A stretch of DNA of 64,000 bases, from NCBI RefSeq assembly GCF_039543225.1, contig NZ_BAABJI010000001.1, forward strand, positions 1,143,193 to 1,207,192. Reading direction: 5' to 3'. Shown one piece after another: positions 9,396 to 17,808 of the stretch. Below the pieces are notes generated by a model. It saw only the letters and a program-made list of their open reading frames with translations. It was not told where the DNA came from and made no database searches. Source of the stretch: Mucilaginibacter defluvii. Lineage in GTDB: Bacteria > Bacteroidota > Bacteroidia > Sphingobacteriales > Sphingobacteriaceae. Within the stretch, counting starts at the first letter, position 1. Every line of letters starts with the position of its first letter. A program made the translations under genes and the position numbers.

Positions 9396-9402
9396 TACCA
9401 CG

Positions 9403-9873
9403 ATGGCCGCCGAATTAGATAAAATAGATCTGCAAATTTTAAAGATATTACAAGAGAACGGAAGGATCACTAACCTTCAGCTCTCTAACGAGATAGGGCT
9501 TTCACCGGCGCCTACGCTGGAGCGTGTGCGTAAGCTGGAGAACTCGCACTACATCAAAAGCTATCACGCGCTGGTTGATGAGGAAAAGCTTGGCCTGGGC
9601 ATAAAAACCTTTATACAGGTATCGCTCGATTTTCATAAAAGCAATACCATCCAGGTGTTTTTAGAGGAAATTAAGAACATTAAGGAGGTGACCGAGTGCC
9701 ATCACGTAACCGGCCAGTGCGACTTTTTACTGAAGGTTTACGTGCGCGACATAAAATCGTACGAGCAATTGATCATGGAAAAAATAAGCCGCATTGGCGT
9801 GGTAAAAACATTCCATACCATGATGATCATGTCAACCAATAAAAAGGAACCAATCATTCCTTTAGAATATTGA
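9403..9873 (+). CDS. Lrp/AsnC family transcriptional regulator
   Basis: A 156-residue regulator with an N-terminal winged helix-turn-helix (LDKIDLQILKILQENGRITN, LSNEIGLSPAPTLERVRKLE). The C-terminal RAM ligand domain covers about residues 68-145, with IKEVTECHHVTGQCDFLLKV as the conserved ligand-site segment. Such proteins form octamers and bind AT-rich dyads, often regulating amino-acid genes. Here the gene is divergent from the Nramp-Usp transporter and preceded by a perfect AT-rich dyad. Autoregulation and control of the transporter are therefore plausible. Its stop codon overlaps the convergent gene's 3' end by 12 bases. Confidence 0.93.
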   Translation: MAAELDKIDLQILKILQENGRITNLQLSNEIGLSPAPTLERVRKLENSHYIKSYHALVDEEKLGLGIKTFIQVSLDFHKSNTIQVFLEEIKNIKEVTECHHVTGQCDFLLKVYVRDIKSYEQLIMEKISRIGVVKTFHTMMIMSTNKKEPIIPLEY

Positions 9874-10539
9874 TTCGCTTTTAAAGAAGCAATTAAAACT
9901 GTCTTTCATCCATCGAAAGTAGCCAATGTCGCGGGGTAACCTTCTATTAGGTGGATATAACTTTCCCGTTTTTTTATAAACTAAAACTTGAGCATTAGGC
10001 TCTTGCTGATTTACCAAATAAACGCTGTCTCCAAAGGTGTGGCTTTTGAAATCTACTTTTTTGCAGATATAGTTTTCATTTACCTTTTTTATTATTATCA
10101 AATGCGGAGTTTTTTGCATTGTCCAAAAACCAGTGTGCTCTAAAGCTTTTATTTGGCCAAGTTTAGACACTTTGTAATGGAAGAATGTAATGAAAAGAAA
10201 AAATATGACTGTAAAAACGAAGCGGCTTAAGCGGATTTTTATACTGTATAAAACTAATATACTCAGAAATGTTAGCGATCCGTACAGCATAAATATTTGA
10301 AATATTTGAGGGATTACCAACATTAGTTCCCTTAGATCAATTGAGCAATTTTCTCCTGAAACTTTGAAGTAATGAAAATACTCATGCCAATACCAATATG
10401 CATTTAAATAGCAATATCCTGTTGCAATAGTTATTACAGAAGTTATGTGACTTTCAATATACTTAAATACTGGATTGATATTTCGCTTAAAAACGTAAAA
10501 AGAAAACCACTCTTGTAGCGCTGCGAATTTACTTGGCAT
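9862..10539 (-). CDS. AT-rich hypothetical membrane protein
   Basis: A 225-residue protein of no recognised family. Three to four hydrophobic segments are visible (around residues 35-52, 74-100 and 108-125), and the C-terminal half is soluble. Base composition is striking: three 60-base lines inside the gene (from 10141, 10201 and 10381) hold only 17, 17 and 19 G+C, whereas neighbouring genes are near half G+C. Rare-looking AT-ending codons dominate. This suggests recent acquisition. It overlaps the Lrp gene's stop by 12 bases and is followed closely by cutC upstream (18-base gap, same strand). Confidence 0.6.
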   Translation of the reverse strand: MPSKFAALQEWFSFYVFKRNINPVFKYIESHITSVITIATGYCYLNAYWYWHEYFHYFKVSGENCSIDLRELMLVIPQIFQIFMLYGSLTFLSILVLYSIKIRLSRFVFTVIFFLFITFFHYKVSKLGQIKALEHTGFWTMQKTPHLIIIKKVNENYICKKVDFKSHTFGDSVYLVNQQEPNAQVLVYKKTGKLYPPNRRLPRDIGYFRWMKDSFNCFFKSESIF

Positions 10540-10557
10540 TGTGATAAGTTAATTGTA

Positions 10558-11304
10558 CTAAAGATTATTTGCAGCACTAAGAATTGCTTTCACCCGGTCG
10601 GCATTAGTAACAATCACACTATACTCATCCACGTCGGCACCGCCCATCAAAATATGGTCGTTGCGGTAAAGCATGTGGCTGCTAACTCGTGTTTTGGCGG
10701 TGGAGTGCACTTCTTTAGCGCCGGTAAAGCGCACAATATCATTCACGTTATTTTCGTCGACACCGCAACCCGGCATGATGCTTATACGCCCTGCCGATTG
10801 CTGCACCAGGCTGGCTATAACGCTCGCGCCCTCAATGGCGGTGGTTTTGCCGCCCGAGGTAAGCACACGTTCGCAGCCTATCTCAATAATATCTTCCAAA
10901 GCCTGGTGAATATCGGCCGCCATATCAATAGCGCGATGGAAAGTTACGCCAAGGCCCCATTGTTTGGCAATCTCCACCAGTTCTTTACAGCGCGGCTTGT
11001 CTACATGCCCTTCGGGGGTGAGCATGCCTATTACAACGCCATCGCATCCGGCTTCAATGCAATGCCGTATGTCGGCTTTCATAATCTCAAACTCTACATC
11101 ATTGTAAAGAAAATCACCGCCCCGCGGCCGTATCAAAACGTAAATTTTAATATGGAGCAGTTTGCGGGCAAGTAATATTTGCCCCGCTGATGGCGTAGTG
11201 CCGCCGTCGCTCAAATTATCGCACAGTTCAACACGCGTTGCGCCGCCTTCCTGTGCCGCCACTGCCGATATTACGGAGTTGGCACAAACCTCAAGTGATA
11301 CCAT
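10558..11304 (-). CDS. cutC: CutC family protein
   Basis: A 248-residue TIM-barrel protein of the CutC family, historically linked to copper homeostasis, although its biochemical role is uncertain. Conserved stretches are LEVCANSVISAVAAQEGGA, RVELCDNLSDGGTTPS, IYVLIRPRGGDFLYND, GCDGVVIGMLTPEGHVD, VTFHRAIDMA and RVLTSGGKTTAIEG. Length is typical. The ATG at 11304 follows a TAACTTTA sequence about 23 bases upstream. The preceding gene on this strand, a secreted asparaginase, ends 46 bases away, so a two-gene unit is possible. Confidence 0.92.
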   Translation of the reverse strand: MVSLEVCANSVISAVAAQEGGATRVELCDNLSDGGTTPSAGQILLARKLLHIKIYVLIRPRGGDFLYNDVEFEIMKADIRHCIEAGCDGVVIGMLTPEGHVDKPRCKELVEIAKQWGLGVTFHRAIDMAADIHQALEDIIEIGCERVLTSGGKTTAIEGASVIASLVQQSAGRISIMPGCGVDENNVNDIVRFTGAKEVHSTAKTRVSSHMLYRNDHILMGGADVDEYSVIVTNADRVKAILSAANNL

Positions 11305-11350
11305 TCAGGATTTTACTAAGCTATAAAGTTAGCAATAAATATATTACTTA

Positions 11351-12361
11351 TTATTTGTTGCTTTTATAGTAAAACTTACCTTTTATCAAGCGGTCTTGTT
11401 TCTCGCTGTCGCAAACGGCATAGCTGAAACCGTCCTGCAGGGCAAAAGCGCCGTACTCGCCTTTTTTGTTGATGGCCAAAAAGCCAACCTGTATCTCTTT
11501 GGCGGTATCGGGTTTCTTTTTTACGATGCGCATAACGGCCTCCTTGCAAGCGGCCTCGGGCGAGTAACCCTGGCGCATCAGCTCTACCACCAAAAAGCTG
11601 CCCACGTTGCGGATCACTTCCTCGCCAACGCCGGTTGAGGTAGCGCCGCCCACCTCGTTATCAACATACAATCCGGCGCCGATAATAGGACTATCGCCTA
11701 CGCGGCCGTGCATTTTAAAGGCCATGCCGCTGGTGGTACACGCACCGGATATATTGCCTTTGGCATCAATAGCCAGCATGCCGATGGTATCGTGGTTATA
11801 CTGGTTACCCGGTTTTTGGCTGTTCTCAATATTCATTATCGGCTTGTACTGTTTGGTTTCAAGCCATTTTTTCCATTCCTTTTCTGATTCCGGTGTGAGC
11901 AATTTTTCCCGTTTAAGGCCCTGCTCAACGGCGAATTGGGTAGCACCCTCACCAACCAGCATTACGTGCGGCGTTTTTTCCATCACCATGCGGGCCACCT
12001 CTATAGGGTGCGCTATATATTCCATTGCCGCAACCGAGCCGCAATTGCCCTTTTCGTCCATGATGCAGGCATCAAGGGTTACGTGGCCGTCACGGTCGGG
12101 GTAACCGGCGCGGCCTACGGTATGGTTATTTAAGTCGGCTTCCGGTATTTTAACGCCCGCTTCAACCGCGTCGAGCGCGCGGCCGCCTTTGCCTAAAATG
12201 GTCCAGGCCTCTTTGTTGGCGGCAATGCCAAAATCCCAGGTAGATATTACTACCGGCAATTTAGGTGCAGCAAGGCTTAATGGTTTGGCAAAACTGGTTG
12301 ATATTGTGGCGCAAGCAGCGCTTGCAGATGATATTTTAATAAAATTTCGACGCGATAACAT
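11351..12361 (-). CDS. N4-(beta-N-acetylglucosaminyl)-L-asparaginase (glycosylasparaginase)
   Basis: A 336-residue N-terminal-nucleophile hydrolase that cleaves the GlcNAc-Asn bond of glycopeptides after glycan trimming. A twin-arginine-like signal (SRRNFIK followed by an Ala/Ser-rich stretch) directs export to the periplasm. The autocleavage site is HDTIG, with Thr192 as the expected new N-terminal nucleophile. The GACTTSGMAFKMHGRVGDSP segment contains the substrate-binding residues. Length with signal peptide matches bacterial members. TAACTTTG lies about 29 bases before the ATG on the minus strand. It fits a scavenger of host or environmental glycoproteins. Confidence 0.93.
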   Translation of the reverse strand: MLSRRNFIKISSASAACATISTSFAKPLSLAAPKLPVVISTWDFGIAANKEAWTILGKGGRALDAVEAGVKIPEADLNNHTVGRAGYPDRDGHVTLDACIMDEKGNCGSVAAMEYIAHPIEVARMVMEKTPHVMLVGEGATQFAVEQGLKREKLLTPESEKEWKKWLETKQYKPIMNIENSQKPGNQYNHDTIGMLAIDAKGNISGACTTSGMAFKMHGRVGDSPIIGAGLYVDNEVGGATSTGVGEEVIRNVGSFLVVELMRQGYSPEAACKEAVMRIVKKKPDTAKEIQVGFLAINKKGEYGAFALQDGFSYAVCDSEKQDRLIKGKFYYKSNK

Positions 12362-12486
12362 GGTTCAATATAGCTAAATTATACTAATGGCAAAGTTAGC
12401 AGTTTAATGTAAGTGTATTTTTACGTTCAATGATCTTGTTAGAATAGCCGGCGGCAAGCATGGCTTTTTTGTTTAATTTCGTCGCG

Positions 12487-13425
12487 ATGAACCGTATAGA
12501 CCGTATATCAGCCATATTGATCCAGCTACAATCGCGCAGGGTGGTTAAGGCTGCCGATATTGCCGAGCGGTTTGGCATCAGCCTGCGTACGGTTTACCGC
12601 GATGTTAAAACCCTTGAAGAGGCCGGTGTACCGCTGATGGGCGAGGCTGGGGTAGGGTACTCCATAATGGACGGCTACCGTTTGCCGCCGGTAATGTTTA
12701 CCCGCGAGGAAGCAACGGCTTTTTTAACCGCTGAAAAATTTATTGAAAAGCTAACCGATAGCTCTACTACCAGCTACCATCGCTCCGCAATGGATAAGAT
12801 ACGCGCCATTCTGCGTACCGCCGAAAAAAATACGTTGGAGGATCTGGATGGCAGCATTGCTGTAATTCAGAGTCGAAGCCAGCAGCAGGCAGATAACCAG
12901 GATCACATCCAGACCATACTTAATGCTATAACGCAAAAGCGCGTAATGCAACTTGATTATTTTGCTTACCACACCCAGCAGCAAACCAGCCGTATGGTTG
13001 AGCCGGTGGGCATTTACTACCTGGACAGCTTTTGGCATCTGATAGCGTATTGCCGTATGCGCAAAGATTATCGCGATTTCCGGCTCGACCGCATCAAGGG
13101 CATCAGCATAACTGATGATGTTTTTTCGGGCCAGCATCCCGCATTGAAAGATTACATCGCCCAAACAGCCCGTGAGCATAAGCTTGAAACGGTGATCATG
13201 CGTATACAAAAGAATGTATATCAATATCTTACCAGCCAGAAATATTACAACGGCTTTGTATCAGAAAGGTTAGATGGCGATGAATGGGAGATGACCTTTT
13301 TAACCATTTCTATTGAAGGTTTTGCCCGTTGGTTTATGATGTATGGGGATATGGCCAGCATTATAACGCCTGATGCGTTAAAGGACCGTATTCAGGAGAT
13401 TGCACAAGCCATCGTTAAAAAATAA
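12487..13425 (+). CDS. WYL-domain transcriptional regulator (YafY type)
   Basis: A 312-residue regulator. An N-terminal HTH_11 domain (MNRIDRISAILIQLQSRRVV, then ADIAERFGISLRTVYRDVKT) is followed by a linker and a WYL ligand domain. The latter shows GIYYLDSFWHLIAYCRMRKDYRDFRLDRI and a C-terminal WCX-like part. I chose the ATG at 12487 because family members begin at this point; the earlier ATG at 12460 adds nine unconserved residues. A TAATTTCG sequence just upstream may be a weak -7 box. WYL proteins often sense nucleic-acid or nucleotide ligands. The target genes are unknown, but the SRPBCC gene 105 bases downstream is a candidate. Confidence 0.9.
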   Translation: MNRIDRISAILIQLQSRRVVKAADIAERFGISLRTVYRDVKTLEEAGVPLMGEAGVGYSIMDGYRLPPVMFTREEATAFLTAEKFIEKLTDSSTTSYHRSAMDKIRAILRTAEKNTLEDLDGSIAVIQSRSQQQADNQDHIQTILNAITQKRVMQLDYFAYHTQQQTSRMVEPVGIYYLDSFWHLIAYCRMRKDYRDFRLDRIKGISITDDVFSGQHPALKDYIAQTAREHKLETVIMRIQKNVYQYLTSQKYYNGFVSERLDGDEWEMTFLTISIEGFARWFMMYGDMASIITPDALKDRIQEIAQAIVKK

Positions 13426-13530
13426 TTTCGGAAAATTTTACTGCTGACATAGGGTTGTCACCCGGTGGATGTTTTTTTGCACACAACAGCAATTAAGCTG
13501 TTGTACATATTACCGTAACACACCATCATC

Positions 13531-13953
13531 ATGACAGACATCACTTTAACCACCACTGTTGACTTTACTTCATCCAAAGAAAAAGTTTGGCAAGGGCTCA
13601 CTGACCCCGCTTTAATTAGACAATACTTTTTTGGCACACAACTTATTACCGACTGGACCATTGGCAGCCCTATCATTTGGACGGGAGAATGGGATGGTGT
13701 TGTTTATAAGGATAAAGGCACCGTGCTGGAAGTTATCCCCGGAGAATTAGCTAAATACACTTACTGGAGCAGTATGTCGGGAACGGAAGATGTGCCCGAA
13801 AATTATCAGATTGTAAGCTATCGCCTTAGCGACAACAATGGTGGTACCCGGCTAACCATTACGCAGGAAAACATTGCCGACGAAGAAAAGAAGCAACATT
13901 CCGAACATAACTGGCAAGCCCTGATGGCCGAGCTTAAAAAACTGATCGAGTAA
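13531..13953 (+). CDS. SRPBCC / AHSA1-like domain protein
   Basis: A 140-residue single-domain protein of the START/Bet v1-like superfamily, in the activator-of-Hsp90-homologue subgroup. The start (VDFTSSKEKVWQGLTDPALIRQYFFG) is the typical first strand and helix. Next come IGSPIIWTGEWDG and KGTVLEVIPGELAKYTYWSS, and a long C-terminal helix closes the ligand cavity (HSEHNWQALMAELKKLIE). The ligand is unknown. Its stop codon is immediately adjacent to the stop of the convergent dihydroorotase-like gene, with no gap. It probably forms a unit with the WYL regulator upstream. Confidence 0.87.
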   Translation: MTDITLTTTVDFTSSKEKVWQGLTDPALIRQYFFGTQLITDWTIGSPIIWTGEWDGVVYKDKGTVLEVIPGELAKYTYWSSMSGTEDVPENYQIVSYRLSDNNGGTRLTITQENIADEEKKQHSEHNWQALMAELKKLIE

Positions 13954-15300
13954 TTAAGCCTGCGGATTGAATGCCATACGCTGACCGGACAGGTGATGGT
14001 TCACAAAATGACCGCCATCCCAAACCAGATTGCCCGATACAATGGTGCTCACTACGCTCGATTTAAAGGTTGATCCTTCAAAGGGGCTCCAACCGCATTG
14101 GTATAAAATATTGTCCTTTTCAACCTGCCAAGGTTTGTTCAGGTCAACAAGTACCATATCGGCCCAGTAGCCTTCGCGTAAAAATCCGCGCCTGTCAATT
14201 CGGAAACAGGTGGCCACGTTATGTGCCATCTTTTCTGTTATTTGCTCAAGGGTGATCTTTCCCTGATGATAAAGTTCCAGCATAGCCGTAAGAGCGTGTT
14301 GTACCAACGGACCGCCTGAAGGTGCCTGCATATAAGGCTGGGCTTTCTCTTCAATGGTATGCGGAGCATGGTCGGTAGCGATAACATCTATTCGGCCATC
14401 CAATACTGCTTTAAGGATGCCTTCGCGGTCGGCGGCGGTTTTAACGGCCGGGTTCCATTTTATCAGATTACCCTTGGTTTCATAATCTGCATCACTAAAC
14501 CAAAGGTGGTGTATACAGGCCTCAGCGGTGATTTTTTTATCCGCAAGCGGGATGCTGTTATCAAAAAGGTGTGTTTCTTTTTCAGTAGAAATATGCAATA
14601 TGTGCAGCCTGGTGCCATGCTTTTTAGCCAGCTCAACCGCCAGTGATGATGAAAGGTAGCAAGCCTCGGCGCTACGAATCACCGGGTGTAAAGATATGGG
14701 GATATTTTCTTCACCCAGCGTCGTTTTATAATGGTTGAGGTTATGCTTGATGGTGGCCTCGTCCTCGCAATGCGTAGCGATCAGCATCGGCGAGTTGGTA
14801 AAAATATTTTCGAGCGTGGTGCGGTTATCCACCAGCATATTACCGGTTGATGAACCCATAAAAACCTTAATGCCGCAAACGTTACGTGCGTCGGTGCGTA
14901 AAACCTCGTCTAGGTTGTCATTGCTGGCACCCATAAAAAATGAGTAGTTAGCCAGCGAGCTATTGGCTGCGATGGCGTATTTGTCGGCTAATAACTCCTG
15001 CGTAAGCGTATTAGGTATAGTATTAGGCATTTCCATAAAGGAGGTGATACCACCTGCAACCGCCGCCCTTGATTCCGTAAAGATTTTGGCCTTATGCGTC
15101 AACCCCGGCTCGCGAAAGTGCACCTGGTCATCAATACAGCCCGGCAGCAAGTGCAGCCCCTCAGCGTTGATCTCGGTATCAGCGTTAGCATCGATACTGG
15201 TATCAATGCGTTCAATAAAACCGTCTTTTATCAGGATATCGCCATTGAATTGCTTGTTCTCGTTAACAATAGTAGCTGCTTTTATCAGGATGGATGCCAT
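13954..15300 (-). CDS. Dihydroorotase-type amidohydrolase with an altered HxH motif
   Basis: A 448-residue amidohydrolase most similar to class I dihydroorotase (third step of pyrimidine synthesis). The carboxylated-lysine region CGIKVFMGSSTGNML contains Lys145. Metal or substrate residues appear at His177 (ATHCED), His236 (LHILHIS) and Asp310 (ATDHAPH). The first metal motif, normally DxHxHFREPG, reads DDQVHFREPG, so Gln59 replaces the first His while His61 remains. This variant appears in several Bacteroidetes homologues as far as I recall. It may still be the functional PyrC or a related hydrolase. The gene stands alone between two convergent or divergent units. Confidence 0.85.
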   Translation of the reverse strand: MASILIKAATIVNENKQFNGDILIKDGFIERIDTSIDANADTEINAEGLHLLPGCIDDQVHFREPGLTHKAKIFTESRAAVAGGITSFMEMPNTIPNTLTQELLADKYAIAANSSLANYSFFMGASNDNLDEVLRTDARNVCGIKVFMGSSTGNMLVDNRTTLENIFTNSPMLIATHCEDEATIKHNLNHYKTTLGEENIPISLHPVIRSAEACYLSSSLAVELAKKHGTRLHILHISTEKETHLFDNSIPLADKKITAEACIHHLWFSDADYETKGNLIKWNPAVKTAADREGILKAVLDGRIDVIATDHAPHTIEEKAQPYMQAPSGGPLVQHALTAMLELYHQGKITLEQITEKMAHNVATCFRIDRRGFLREGYWADMVLVDLNKPWQVEKDNILYQCGWSPFEGSTFKSSVVSTIVSGNLVWDGGHFVNHHLSGQRMAFNPQA

Positions 15301-15363
15301 GGGGCAAAGATATTAAAATTACGATTTGCTAATCAAGTAAGTCAATTAGTAATCGCTTTATTG

Positions 15364-15714
15364 CCTGTCCTGAATTTCTTTTGAGCGATCAAAAGAAACA
15401 AAAATCGCCGGCTGTTTAATTTTCTATTAAGGGTAGTGCTTCAACCTGCTACCCGAAAATTAAAAGGCCGGAATGATAGCTTATAGAGGTTTGTGCTTTC
15501 TTTATTTTGTTATACATGAAGAACTAAACAAAGTACAAACCCTAATATACTAAAACTCCGGCATCAGTAATGCCCGGAGTAGCACAGGCATAGCCTAAGC
15601 AGGTACTTTCACCGGACAGGACGTAGCCGGCGAATTATTCGCTTTGTTTGTTTTTATTAGTGCTCATGAGATCGCTAACGCTAAGTCTTGCTTCTTTTGT
15701 TCGTACAAAAGAAG
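15364..15714. repeat. Gene-free region of nested inverted repeats (MITE-like or structured RNA)
   Basis: This 350-base stretch fills most of the gap 15301-15741 and has no credible ORF. Two 9-bp palindromes with the same core frame it: TTTCTTTTG/CAAAAGAAA at 15375-15398 and CTTCTTTTG/CAAAAGAAG at 15691-15714. Inside, CGCCGGCT (15406-15413) pairs with AGCCGGCG (15625-15632), and AGCGATC (15384-15390) with GATCGCT (15670-15676). Three strong hairpins lie within: TTTAATTTTC plus GGGTAG with their complements (15415-15464), a 12-bp stem at 15488-15541, and ACTCCGGCAT/ATGCCCGGAGT at 15555-15580. GCGAATTATTCGC followed by a T-rich tract near 15631-15655 looks like a terminator. Confidence 0.7.
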
Positions 15715-15741
15715 GTTAGGACAAGTAATGATCTTTCAGAA

Positions 15742-16323
15742 CTATTTCAGCTTCAACCCAAATACTTCCGGATAAGCCAACGCGGTTTTAAATATCAGGT
15801 TGAGGGAGTCGGTTACCCATATCTCGCCGTTGATGGCTTTTTGTAATACCTCATGTGCGGGTAGGGTGAGCACCCGTATGTCTTCGGTAATATCTAACTT
15901 TTGTTCGGAGTTAAATTCAGCGTCAAACAATACAAAACCGTAGGTGATCTGCCGTAGTTTGGTTGGGTTGTTGGCTATTTTACCCATGGGTATTAGGCGG
16001 TTGGCAGTGGCTTTAATGCCGGTTTCTTCTTCCAATTCGTTCAATGCCGACTCCACTATGCTTTTGTTTTTTTGCTGCATACCGCCGGGCAGTTCAAGCA
16101 ACACCTGGCTTAGGGCATGTTTGTATTGCTCAACCAATACCACCTCGTTGTTTTTGGTGATGGCCAGCACCTGTACTACATCGCCAAGGGGAGAAAAATA
16201 GTAATCGTCAACAATACTGCCGTTGGCTAATTCAACGGTATGTTTTAATATCGGGAACCACGGGCTTGGCGATACATCTTCCTCGCCCAGCAGTTTCCAG
16301 GGTTTTATTTCTTTGTCGGTCAT
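15742..16323 (-). CDS. NUDIX hydrolase with a degenerate Nudix box
   Basis: A 193-residue protein of the ADP-ribose pyrophosphatase-like Nudix group. The fold signature is clear (NNEVVLVEQYKHALSQVLLELPGG). The box reads G81-x5-K87-x7-N95-E96-L97-x-E99-E100-T-G102-I. So the first Glu is Lys and the Arg is Asn, while the metal-binding Glu residues 96, 99 and 100 are kept. Hydrolysis of a nucleoside diphosphate sugar is therefore still possible. The ATG at 16323 lies 138 bases from the divergent DEAD-box helicase gene. Confidence 0.88.
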   Translation of the reverse strand: MTDKEIKPWKLLGEEDVSPSPWFPILKHTVELANGSIVDDYYFSPLGDVVQVLAITKNNEVVLVEQYKHALSQVLLELPGGMQQKNKSIVESALNELEEETGIKATANRLIPMGKIANNPTKLRQITYGFVLFDAEFNSEQKLDITEDIRVLTLPAHEVLQKAINGEIWVTDSLNLIFKTALAYPEVFGLKLK

Positions 16324-16449
16324 TTTTAGTATTCAGGCTGAATTTGGCCCTAAAAATATTAATTACCGCCGAACAAAGCGCCATTTATCATCATATCATC
16401 AAATAGCTTAGGGAGATGTTACAGATAAGCGCACCTTAAAAGAAAAAAC

Positions 16450-16457
16450 TATCTTTG
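16450..16457 (+). promoter_or_regulatory. Candidate -7 box of the DEAD-box helicase gene, leaderless spacing
   Basis: TATCTTTG is an exact TAnnTTTG match ending only 4 bases before the ATG at 16462. Transcription from it would begin at or next to the start codon. Confidence 0.5.
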
Positions 16458-16461
16458 CGGC

Positions 16462-17802
16462 ATGGCAGAAACGTTTGATGATTTTAAGTTTAACCGGCAG
16501 ATATTAAATGCCATTACCGATGCCGGTTATGAGCAGCCAACGCCCATACAGCAAAAGGCTATACCGCCAATCAGCAACGGGCAGGATGTGATGGGTATTG
16601 CCCAAACCGGAACGGGTAAAACGGCGGCCTATGTGCTGCCCATCATCATGAAGCTGAAATATGCGCAGGGCGAAAACCCGCGTGCCTTGATTATAGCGCC
16701 AACCCGCGAGTTAGCTTTACAAATAGAAGAGAATGTGCGCACGTTCGCCACTTATACCGATCTGCGGGTAGTGGTATTGTACGGCGGTATCGGCCCCAAA
16801 ACACAGATAGAAAATATAAACAAAGGCGTTGATATTATTGTAGCCACTCCCGGCCGTTTTATGGATGTTTACCTGGCCGGACATATTGTTACCAAGGGTT
16901 TACAGATTTTAGTGTTGGATGAAGCTGATAAAATGATGGACATGGGCTTTATGCCGCAGCTTAACCGCATTTTAGAGGTGGTGCCGCGCAAACGGCAAAA
17001 CCTGCTGTTCTCGGCCACCATGTCTGACAAGGTGCACCAACTATCCGCCAATTTCCTGGAACACCCAACCGTGGTTGAAGTTACGCCGCAGGCCACCCCG
17101 GCGGCTACGGTAAACCAAAAGCTGTATTACGTGCCGAATATCAAAACCAAAATCAACCTGCTTAAAAAGTTGCTTGAAGAGGATGGTGATATACGCAAAT
17201 TGATCATCTTCTGTAAAACACGTACTTCGGCCGAAGGGGTATTTCGCTTTTTATCACGCAAGTATAAAGAGGACGAGGTAAGGGTGCTGCATGCCAATAA
17301 AGGACAAAACACCCGCATCAACTCCATTAATGCTTTCCGTGCCGATGAGGTGAAGATACTGGTAGCTACCGATGTGGCAGCCCGCGGTATTGATGTGAAT
17401 GATGTAAGTCACGTAATTAATTTTGATGTGCCGATAGTGATCGAAGATTATGTGCACCGCATAGGCCGTACCGGCAGGGCCTATCAGTCTGGCGAGGCTA
17501 TTACCTTTTGTAACCCGGCTGAGGAGTATTACATCCGCAAGGCGGAGAAACTCATCAGGCAGCAGATACCGGTGCAGACTATTCCGGCTGATGTTTTTGT
17601 AGAAGAAACACCGTATGAGGAACGGCAGGATCAGGCCAAAGAGATAGATATGCAGAAGCGCCGTGAAAATCCCGATTTTAAAGGGGCTTTCCACGAGAAG
17701 AAAACGCTGAATCAAAAAAAGAAATTCGAGGCCGAAAAAGCGAAGCGCAATCCTCGCGTAGCAAAAAAGCTGAGCACCAAACGATCATCAAAAAGAAAAT
17801 AA
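16462..17802 (+). CDS. DEAD-box ATP-dependent RNA helicase (RhlE-like)
   Basis: A 446-residue cytoplasmic RNA helicase. Motifs in order are the Q motif (FNRQILNAITDAGYEQPTPIQ), motif I AQTGTGKT, motif Ia PTRELALQ, motif II DEAD (VLDEADKMMDMGF), motif III SAT (LLFSATMS), motif V DVAARGIDV and motif VI HRIGRTGR. The C-terminus is a highly basic, low-complexity tail (KKFEAEKAKRNPRVAKKLST and on) typical of RhlE/CsdA-like enzymes in ribosome assembly or cold response. Two small membrane proteins and gldC follow in the same direction with 6-9 base gaps. Confidence 0.95.
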   Translation: MAETFDDFKFNRQILNAITDAGYEQPTPIQQKAIPPISNGQDVMGIAQTGTGKTAAYVLPIIMKLKYAQGENPRALIIAPTRELALQIEENVRTFATYTDLRVVVLYGGIGPKTQIENINKGVDIIVATPGRFMDVYLAGHIVTKGLQILVLDEADKMMDMGFMPQLNRILEVVPRKRQNLLFSATMSDKVHQLSANFLEHPTVVEVTPQATPAATVNQKLYYVPNIKTKINLLKKLLEEDGDIRKLIIFCKTRTSAEGVFRFLSRKYKEDEVRVLHANKGQNTRINSINAFRADEVKILVATDVAARGIDVNDVSHVINFDVPIVIEDYVHRIGRTGRAYQSGEAITFCNPAEEYYIRKAEKLIRQQIPVQTIPADVFVEETPYEERQDQAKEIDMQKRRENPDFKGAFHEKKTLNQKKKFEAEKAKRNPRVAKKLSTKRSSKRK

Positions 17803-17808
17803 ACACTG

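Noticed and set aside
9205..9402. Manganese riboswitch upstream of the Nramp gene
   Set aside because: The short AT-rich region lacks the paired conserved loops of the Mn (yybP-ykoY) riboswitch.
10654..11175. 173-codon plus-strand ORF opposite cutC
   Set aside because: It is antisense to a clear CutC gene and shows no family features, so it is a shadow frame.
11607..12104. 165-codon plus-strand ORF opposite the glycosylasparaginase
   Set aside because: Antisense shadow with compositional bias from the real gene's codons.
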